DNA from: an uncultured Halomicronema sp.
GTDB lineage: Bacteria > Cyanobacteriota > Cyanobacteriia > Phormidesmidales > Phormidesmidaceae
DNA length: 19,864 bases
Direction: 5' to 3'
Assembly: GCA_937897665.1 (NCBI GenBank)
Contig: CALCPB010000498.1
Coordinates: forward strand, 1-19,864
The notes below the pieces were generated by a model. It was given only the letters and a program-made list of their open reading frames with translations. It did no database searches and was not told the DNA's origin. This document shows, piece by piece, positions 15,170-19,864 of the stretch (positions are counted from its first letter, which is position 1; every line of letters begins with the position of its first letter). Made by a program: the position numbers and the translations under genes.

Positions 15170-16039
15170 ATGAAGATTGGCATTGTGGGTCTCGGCCTGA
15201 TTGGTGGTTCCCTGGGACTCGACTTTAGGCGCTTAGGTCATCAGGTGCTGGGCGTGGCCCGACGAGCTGCGACTGGCGATGCGGCGATCGCCTGCGGGGC
15301 GGTAGACCAAGCCTCTACCGATCTGCAAAGCTTGCAGGCCGCCGACATTGTGTTTCTCTGTACGCCGATTCACGTGATCGAAGCGATCACGATTGACTTG
15401 GTACCGCATCTGTCGCCTCAGACGATCTTGACGGATGTGGGTTCGGTGAAAGGCGCGATCGTCGATGCTGTGACGCCCCACTGGCCGAACTTTGTGGGCG
15501 GGCATCCCATGGCCGGTAAAACCGAAGTGGGCATTGCCGTGGCCGAACCGCACCTGTTTGCCCAGCGGGCTTACGTGATTACGCCGGTGGCAGCGACCCC
15601 AACCACTGCTGTGGCAGTCTTGATGGAACTCGCTACGGCCCTGCAGGCTCAGGTCTTAACCTGTACGCCTGCCCAGCATGACCGCGCTGTCGCCTGGATC
15701 TCGCATCTACCAGTGATGATTAGCGGCAGCCTCATTCAGGCTTGCCTGCATGAGCCCGATGCCCACATCCGACAGTTGGCCGAAAGTTTGGCCAGCTCTG
15801 GCTTTTGCGATACTAGTCGAGTGGGGGGAGGGCACCCCGAGCTGGGGCTCATGATGGCCCGCTACAACCGCGATGAAGTGTTGCGATCGCTGCAGGCCTA
15901 TCAGCAAGAAATTCAACAGTTGACGACGTTAGTGGCGACTGATCAATGGGCGGCGCTCGCGGCGCGCCTCACCGAAAATCACCAGGCGCGATCGCGCTTT
16001 ATTCAATCAACACCGGGGCCTGATACAGCAGCGCCGTAA
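15170..16039 (+). CDS. tyrA: Arogenate/prephenate dehydrogenase
   Basis: TyrA carries out the oxidative decarboxylation leading to tyrosine. Cyanobacterial enzymes of this type generally use arogenate with NADP+. The 289-residue protein opens with the Rossmann motif [10 protein letters not shown] (residues 7-16). It continues with [16 protein letters not shown], the active-site GGHPMAGK and AWISHLPVM, then [18 protein letters not shown]. All are characteristic of this family and closely resemble the Synechocystis enzyme as I remember it. There is no fused chorismate mutase or ACT domain, again as in cyanobacteria. AAGGG just before the ATG at 15170 may serve as ribosome binding site. The last 41 bases overlap the 3' end of the histidine kinase gene on the opposite strand. 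Confidence 0.95.
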   Translation: MKIGIVGLGLIGGSLGLDFRRLGHQVLGVARRAATGDAAIACGAVDQASTDLQSLQAADIVFLCTPIHVIEAITIDLVPHLSPQTILTDVGSVKGAIVDAVTPHWPNFVGGHPMAGKTEVGIAVAEPHLFAQRAYVITPVAATPTTAVAVLMELATALQAQVLTCTPAQHDRAVAWISHLPVMISGSLIQACLHEPDAHIRQLAESLASSGFCDTSRVGGGHPELGLMMARYNRDEVLRSLQAYQQEIQQLTTLVATDQWAALAARLTENHQARSRFIQSTPGPDTAAP

Positions 16040-17720
16040 AGGTCACCGTGGCTCCCAACCCTTCGCCCATGCTGATGAACTGCACGACGCCCCCCATCGC
16101 TTCAATCAGCCGTTGCGAAATGGCCAAGCCGAGGCCGGTGCCGCCATACTGCCGCGTCCGTTCGCCATCGACTTGGCTAAAGGTTTGAAACAGCCGATCT
16201 TGCTTCTCCAGGGAGACGCCAATGCCCGTGTCGGCAACGCTGACCTTGACGGTGCCGGGCCACTCTTGTCCCTGAAATTCGACTTTCTGCGATTTGATTT
16301 CGGCACTGATGGTGATGCTGCCTTCATGGGTGAATTTGATCGCGTTGCCCACCAAATTCAACATCACTTGCAGCAACCGCTGATAGTTACCGTTGATGAC
16401 AATCTGGTCGTGCGTTGAGGGTTGATTCATCTCAAACTGCAGCTGTTTGCGCTCGGCCTGGGGGCGCGTGAAGTTCTCAACGTCCGCAAATAGCTCGCTC
16501 AGGTTGAGTGGCGACATGTCGATCTGCATCTTGCCCGCTTCAATCTTGGCAATGTCTAAGACATCGTTGATCAAGTTGAGCAGGTGCAGGGCCGACTTAT
16601 GGGCCTCTTGCAAAAACTCATCTTGCTCTGCCGAGTCGTCGGCCATGCCGTCCAAAATCAAGCGCAAAAAGCCAATCATGCCGTTCAGCGGGGTGCGCAG
16701 CTCATGCGAGGTGTTCGCCAAAAATTCACTCTTCAGCCGCGAGGCCGCTTCGGCCTGCTGGCGGGCTTCTTCCAATTCGCTGTGCTTTTGGCGGAGCCGT
16801 TGGTTGGCAGCTTGCAGCTCGTCTGCCAGCCCTTGGGCATCGCGAAATAGATGGCCATGGGCGATCGCGGTGCCAACCTGATCGGCCATCGTCTGCAGCA
16901 GTGAGTGATCTAACCCGGCCCAGCCCTCCACCGTGGCGGCCTTAAGTACGATCAGGCCGTTAGGCTCGCGCTGATGCCGCGTGACGACGACCAGGTACTC
17001 GTCTCGCTCCGCAAGTTGAGCTGAGTCAGCTGCCGTCGCTGTGGTTAAAGATGGCACGCTCACCGGCAAGGGCGATCGCAGGGCATGGTGCAAGCTGGCA
17101 TAATCCTTGAGCAATAGCTCGGCCGCCAGCGGCAGCGGCGCCTCGGGCGACGTGATCGCTTTCACTGAGGCGGCGGGACTGTGGGGCACATATTCGCAAA
17201 AGATCCCCCAGTCGACTGGCAAAATGGCCGACAGTTCTTCCAGGGTTTGCTGCCAAATCGTTTCTAGATCGAGCGTCCGGCGAATCTTCCAGGTGAGCTG
17301 CGTCAGCTGTCTGGCGATCGGGTGCGGCGCAGTCGCAACGGGGGCGGTCGCGGCACTCACCGCCACCACCGTCATTGCCCCTACCCATTGCTCGCCCGCC
17401 GGGGTCGCCGGGAGCGGACTCAGCTGACCACGCCCCTGTAGCTGCAACGTTCCCAGCTGTAGCTGCCACGGCTGTGATGCCTGCCACGGCTGATCTGTGG
17501 GTAGGGGTTGCGGCAGGGGTGGGGTAATCATCAGGGCACTGAGAGACTGCCCGACCCACGGTGACAGATCCAGCGCATAACGCTTAGCCCCCACCCACTG
17601 GAGGCTCAGTAACCGACTGGCCGCGTCGACCACAAATAATAGTGGCGGCTCAGGCACCACCATTGCGGCAGCTGCCGAAGGGGCCGGAGCCGCTGCCTCA
17701 GCATTGCTGGGAGAGGACAT
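15999..17720 (-). CDS. GAF-domain sensor histidine kinase
   Basis: From ATG 17720 the protein has 573 residues; ATG 17750 would give 583, and the frame runs on to 17960 without conserved sequence. The order is a low-complexity Ala/Pro N-terminus, a possible PAS-like segment (about 28-115), a GAF domain (about 145-298), a coiled-coil linker and HisKA. In HisKA the phospho-acceptor His339 lies in [15 protein letters not shown]. The HATPase_c domain has the N-box NLVGNAIKF, the G1 box VADTGIGV, the F-box region [10 protein letters not shown] and the G2 motif [10 protein letters not shown]. All catalytic elements are intact. No membrane span or receiver domain is seen, so it is a soluble kinase. 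No response regulator lies next to it, which makes it an orphan with unknown signal. The GAF domain lacks an obvious bilin-binding Cys. Confidence 0.92.
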   Translation of the reverse strand: MSSPSNAEAAAPAPSAAAAMVVPEPPLLFVVDAASRLLSLQWVGAKRYALDLSPWVGQSLSALMITPPLPQPLPTDQPWQASQPWQLQLGTLQLQGRGQLSPLPATPAGEQWVGAMTVVAVSAATAPVATAPHPIARQLTQLTWKIRRTLDLETIWQQTLEELSAILPVDWGIFCEYVPHSPAASVKAITSPEAPLPLAAELLLKDYASLHHALRSPLPVSVPSLTTATAADSAQLAERDEYLVVVTRHQREPNGLIVLKAATVEGWAGLDHSLLQTMADQVGTAIAHGHLFRDAQGLADELQAANQRLRQKHSELEEARQQAEAASRLKSEFLANTSHELRTPLNGMIGFLRLILDGMADDSAEQDEFLQEAHKSALHLLNLINDVLDIAKIEAGKMQIDMSPLNLSELFADVENFTRPQAERKQLQFEMNQPSTHDQIVINGNYQRLLQVMLNLVGNAIKFTHEGSITISAEIKSQKVEFQGQEWPGTVKVSVADTGIGVSLEKQDRLFQTFSQVDGERTRQYGGTGLGLAISQRLIEAMGGVVQFISMGEGLGATVTFTALLYQAPVLIE

Positions 17721-17997
17721 TGTGGAAGTAGAGCGGGGGAGTGGAGACATGCTGTAGAACCGGGGCTTTAATCTATGCGCACAAAAACAGAAGGGCACGT
17801 CCTCAGAGCGGACTGAGGAGGTTGGCCAGTTAATCTTGTCACCGTTTGCTGTCAACTGCCCGAGAGCACAGATGCACGCCGCGCTGGGGTTCGCGTCGCG
17901 CTGCGCGATCGCCCAAACCTGACTGTTAAAACTTAGCCTAGGGTACCCACATGCCGCCAACTCACCACCACAATTGACGCGCCTCAGAGTGCCGCTG

Positions 17998-18012
17998 CAC
18001 TGTCCGACAGTG
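17998..18012. promoter_or_regulatory. 15-bp dyad, candidate operator
   Basis: CACTGTC, one central C, then GACAGTG form a perfect inverted repeat in the divergent promoter region. The size and spacing fit a dimeric regulator. It does not match the cyanobacterial LexA or NtcA consensus. Confidence 0.35.
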
Positions 18013-18042
18013 ACCGTCAGGTCGGGATCAGCCAGTCATTGT

Positions 18043-18053
18043 GGGATGATCCC
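18043..18053. promoter_or_regulatory. 11-bp dyad GGGAT-G-ATCCC
   Basis: A perfect 5+1+5 inverted repeat lies 30 bases after the dyad at 17998-18012, on the lepA side. It is short enough to be chance. Confidence 0.2.
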
Positions 18054-18092
18054 GGAGTCTTCGGGTTAAATCAGATTAAACTTAAGTAACAG

Positions 18093-18106
18093 ACTTTCTC
18101 GAAAGT
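18093..18106. promoter_or_regulatory. Inverted repeat immediately before the lepA start
   Basis: ACTTTC-TC-GAAAGT is a perfect 6+2+6 dyad ending 9 bases before the lepA ATG, where a ribosome binding site would normally sit. It could affect initiation or bind a regulator. Confidence 0.3.
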
Positions 18107-18115
18107 GCTCGATTT

Positions 18116-19306
18116 ATGACTGACGTACCCGTCTCCCGCATTCGCAATTTTTGCATTATTGCCCACATCGACCATGGCAAATCGACCCTGGCCGATCGCC
18201 TGTTGCATAAAACCGGCACCGTGAGCGATCGCGATATGAAAGATCAGGTGCTCGACACCATGGATCTGGAGCGCGAGCGGGGCATCACCATCAAGCTGCA
18301 GGCCGCGCGGATGAACTACACCGCCGAGGATGGCAGCGACTATGTGCTCAACCTGATTGACACGCCTGGTCACGTTGACTTTTCTTACGAGGTATCGCGA
18401 TCTCTGGCCGCCTGTGAAGGGGCGCTGCTGGTCGTAGATGCGTCTCAAGGGGTAGAAGCGCAGACCTTAGCGAATGTCTATCTGGCGCTGGAGCATGATC
18501 TGGAGATCATTCCGGTACTCAACAAAATTGACCTGCCCGGTGCTGACCCCGATCGCATCAAGCAAGAAATTGAAGACATCATCGGGTTGGACTGCAGCAA
18601 CGCAATTTTGGCGTCGGCCAAAGCCGGCGTGGGCATTGACGAAATCTTGGAAGCGATCGTTTTAACCGTGCCGCCGCCCCAAGAAACGATTGAAAAACCG
18701 CTCCGCGCCCTGATTTTTGACAGCTACTACGACCCCTATCGCGGGGTTATCGTTTACTTCCGCATTATGGATGGCACCTTGAGCAAGGGTGACACCGTGC
18801 GGCTGATGGCGTCCAAGAAGGAGTTTGCTGTCGATGACCTCGGTGTGCTGTCGCCGGTGCAAGTGCCGGTTGCCGGTCTTCATGCCGGTGAAGTGGGCTA
18901 TTTGTCGGGGGCGATCAAATCGGTGGAAGATGCCCGCGTGGGCGATACGATTACCCTCGCTAAAGCCTCCGCCGAGAGCCCGCTACCCGGCTATGTCGAA
19001 GCGAAACCAATGGTCTTTTGTGGGCTGTTTCCCACCGATTCTGACCAGTATGAAGACCTGCGCGACGCGTTAGAAAAGCTGCGACTCAGCGACGCCGCGC
19101 TGCAGTATGAGCCCGAAACCTCTAGCGCCATGGGCTTTGGCTTTCGCTGCGGCTTTTTGGGCCTGCTGCATATGGAAATCGTGCAGGAGCGCCTAGAGCG
19201 AGAATACAATCTCGACCTGATTACCACGGCCCCATCGGTGATTTACCAGGTCACCCTGCTCGCCGGCACCATGGTTGAAATTGACCACCCCCGTACGCTG
19301 CCCTAG
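18116..19306 (+). CDS. lepA: Elongation factor 4 (LepA), interrupted by an in-frame TAG
   Basis: LepA is a ribosome-binding translational GTPase, also called EF4. The GTPase domain is complete: G1 AHIDHGKST (16-24), G2 around RERGITIK, G3 DTPGHVD, G4 NKID and G5 SAK. Domain II ([15 protein letters not shown]) and domain III with [15 protein letters not shown] follow. The frame stops at TAG (19304-19306) after 396 residues, inside the stretch that normally reads LP-acidic-PQ-RE. Family-specific sequence resumes in the same frame directly after it. A single G-to-T change in a GAG codon would explain the stop. If real, the product lacks domain V and the unique C-terminal domain and would probably be inactive. 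The start has no good Shine-Dalgarno sequence. Confidence 0.95.
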   Translation: MTDVPVSRIRNFCIIAHIDHGKSTLADRLLHKTGTVSDRDMKDQVLDTMDLERERGITIKLQAARMNYTAEDGSDYVLNLIDTPGHVDFSYEVSRSLAACEGALLVVDASQGVEAQTLANVYLALEHDLEIIPVLNKIDLPGADPDRIKQEIEDIIGLDCSNAILASAKAGVGIDEILEAIVLTVPPPQETIEKPLRALIFDSYYDPYRGVIVYFRIMDGTLSKGDTVRLMASKKEFAVDDLGVLSPVQVPVAGLHAGEVGYLSGAIKSVEDARVGDTITLAKASAESPLPGYVEAKPMVFCGLFPTDSDQYEDLRDALEKLRLSDAALQYEPETSSAMGFGFRCGFLGLLHMEIVQERLEREYNLDLITTAPSVIYQVTLLAGTMVEIDHPRTLP

Positions 19307-19864
19307 CCCCAGGAGCGCGAATCGATCGCGGAGCCCTATGTGCGGGTCGAGATGCTGACGCCAGAAGATTATGTCGGGGCGCTGATGGAACTCTGCCAGA
19401 GTCGGCGCGGCGAGTTCAAAGATATGAAGTATCTGGCCCAGTCGCGGACGGCGCTGATCTATGAGCTGCCCCTAGCAGAAGTAGTAACGGACTTTTTTGA
19501 CCAGCTGAAGTCGCGCTCTAAGGGCTACGCCAGCATGGAGTACCACCTGATCGACTATCGCACCAACAATCTGGTACGGCTGGATATCTTGATCAACGGC
19601 GAACCCGCCGACCCCTTGGCCAATATCGTCCACCGCGATAAGGCTTACTACGTGGGCAAGGCCCTGGTCGAAAAGCTGAAGGAACTCATCCCTCGCCATC
19701 AGTTCCGCATTCCCCTGCAGGCTTCGATTGGCAGTCGCGTCGTCGCCAGTGAGAGCATCCCCGCCCTACGCAAAGACGTGTTGTCGAAGTGCTACGGCGG
19801 CGACATCTCGCGGAAGAAAAAGCTGTTGCAAAAGCAGGCGAAGGGTAAGAAGCGCCTGAAGGCG
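19307..19864 (+). pseudogene. lepA: 3' part of lepA after the in-frame stop, cut by the window edge
   Basis: In the same frame as the upstream CDS this encodes the rest of LepA. It runs from [16 protein letters not shown] through [36 protein letters not shown] and [16 protein letters not shown]. It ends with the C-terminal signature [16 protein letters not shown] and KGKKRLKA. It is open to the last base of the window. About 20 residues should lie beyond the edge, given a family length near 600. The first internal ATG is at 19352 without a ribosome binding site, so independent translation is unlikely. Confidence 0.92.

Larger units (their letters stand above)
17721..18115. other. Divergent regulatory region between the histidine kinase gene and lepA
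   Basis: This gap of about 395 bases holds a HIP1 octamer near 17904. Three dyads occur between 17998 and 18106, listed separately, and AT-rich sequence (18064-18090) just before lepA is the probable lepA promoter area. No gene or RNA is recognised. Confidence 0.45.
1..19864. repeat. Dispersed HIP1 octamers (GCGATCGC)
   Basis: The cyanobacterial Highly Iterated Palindrome occurs about thirty times by eye, for example at 2942, 8299, 10028, 17072 and 18225, in genes and gaps alike. This is far above chance for an 8-mer and supports the cyanobacterial origin of the whole window, with no obvious HIP1-free foreign island. Confidence 0.85.

Noticed and set aside
14938..15228. 96-codon frame running into tyrA
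   Set aside because: Cys- and Arg-rich erratic composition, overlap with the well-supported tyrA start and no recognisable motif.
19304..19306. TAG as a recoded sense codon (pyrrolysine-type or genome-wide amber reassignment)
   Set aside because: TAG ends other intact genes in the window (ftsL-like, yraN), and LepA needs no special residue here; mutation or sequence error is simpler.
1..19864. Defence island, prophage, insertion sequence or CRISPR array
   Set aside because: No transposase, integrase, restriction, toxin-antitoxin or Cas motif, no terminal inverted repeats and no spaced direct repeats were found; the content is housekeeping with HIP1 spread throughout.

Overview
The window is a stretch of chromosome from a cyanobacterium. 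The octamer GCGATCGC (HIP1) occurs about thirty times, which is diagnostic of many cyanobacterial genomes. The gene products also look cyanobacterial: a TyrA of the cyanobacterial arogenate dehydrogenase type, an FtsL-like/FtsI pair, a long pentapeptide-repeat protein and YraN. The exact genus cannot be read from the sequence. Coding density is moderate, with several 300-700 base gaps between genes.

Layout. 80-1234 (-) is an AI-2E/PerM family membrane protein, divergent from cysC (APS kinase, 1678-2226, +). Next on the + strand come def (peptide deformylase, 2578-3144), rph (RNase PH, 3353-4078) and ilvB (acetolactate synthase large subunit with a C-terminal zinc-ribbon tail, 4414-6267). After a 506-base gap lies a cell-division pair: an FtsL-like protein (6774-7280) and FtsI (7321-9120). 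yraN (9452-9871, -) is divergent from a multispanning membrane protein (9974-10585, +). dnaG (-, about 10693-12608) and a pentapeptide-repeat protein (12918-14456, -) follow. tyrA (15170-16039, +) overlaps tail-to-tail with a soluble GAF-histidine kinase (15999-17720 or 17750, -). The kinase is divergent from lepA (18116 to the window end, +).

The genes do not form one system. They are mainly housekeeping: sulfate activation, N-terminal Met processing, tRNA 3' maturation, branched-chain amino acid and tyrosine synthesis, septal peptidoglycan synthesis, replication priming and translation elongation. I see no defence locus, CRISPR array, insertion sequence, prophage, rRNA or tRNA.

The most notable signal is a set of reading-frame lesions in conserved genes. 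ftsI has lost a short segment near its 3' end and shifts out of frame. dnaG shifts frame about 45 codons before its natural end. lepA has an in-frame TAG in the middle of a conserved region. RNase PH appears to carry Asn where a metal-binding Asp is expected. Either the underlying sequence contains errors or several housekeeping genes here carry real mutations; raw reads or resequencing would decide. Secondary points of interest are the zinc-ribbon tail of IlvB, several strong inverted repeats in the gaps, and the 41-base antisense overlap of tyrA with the kinase gene.
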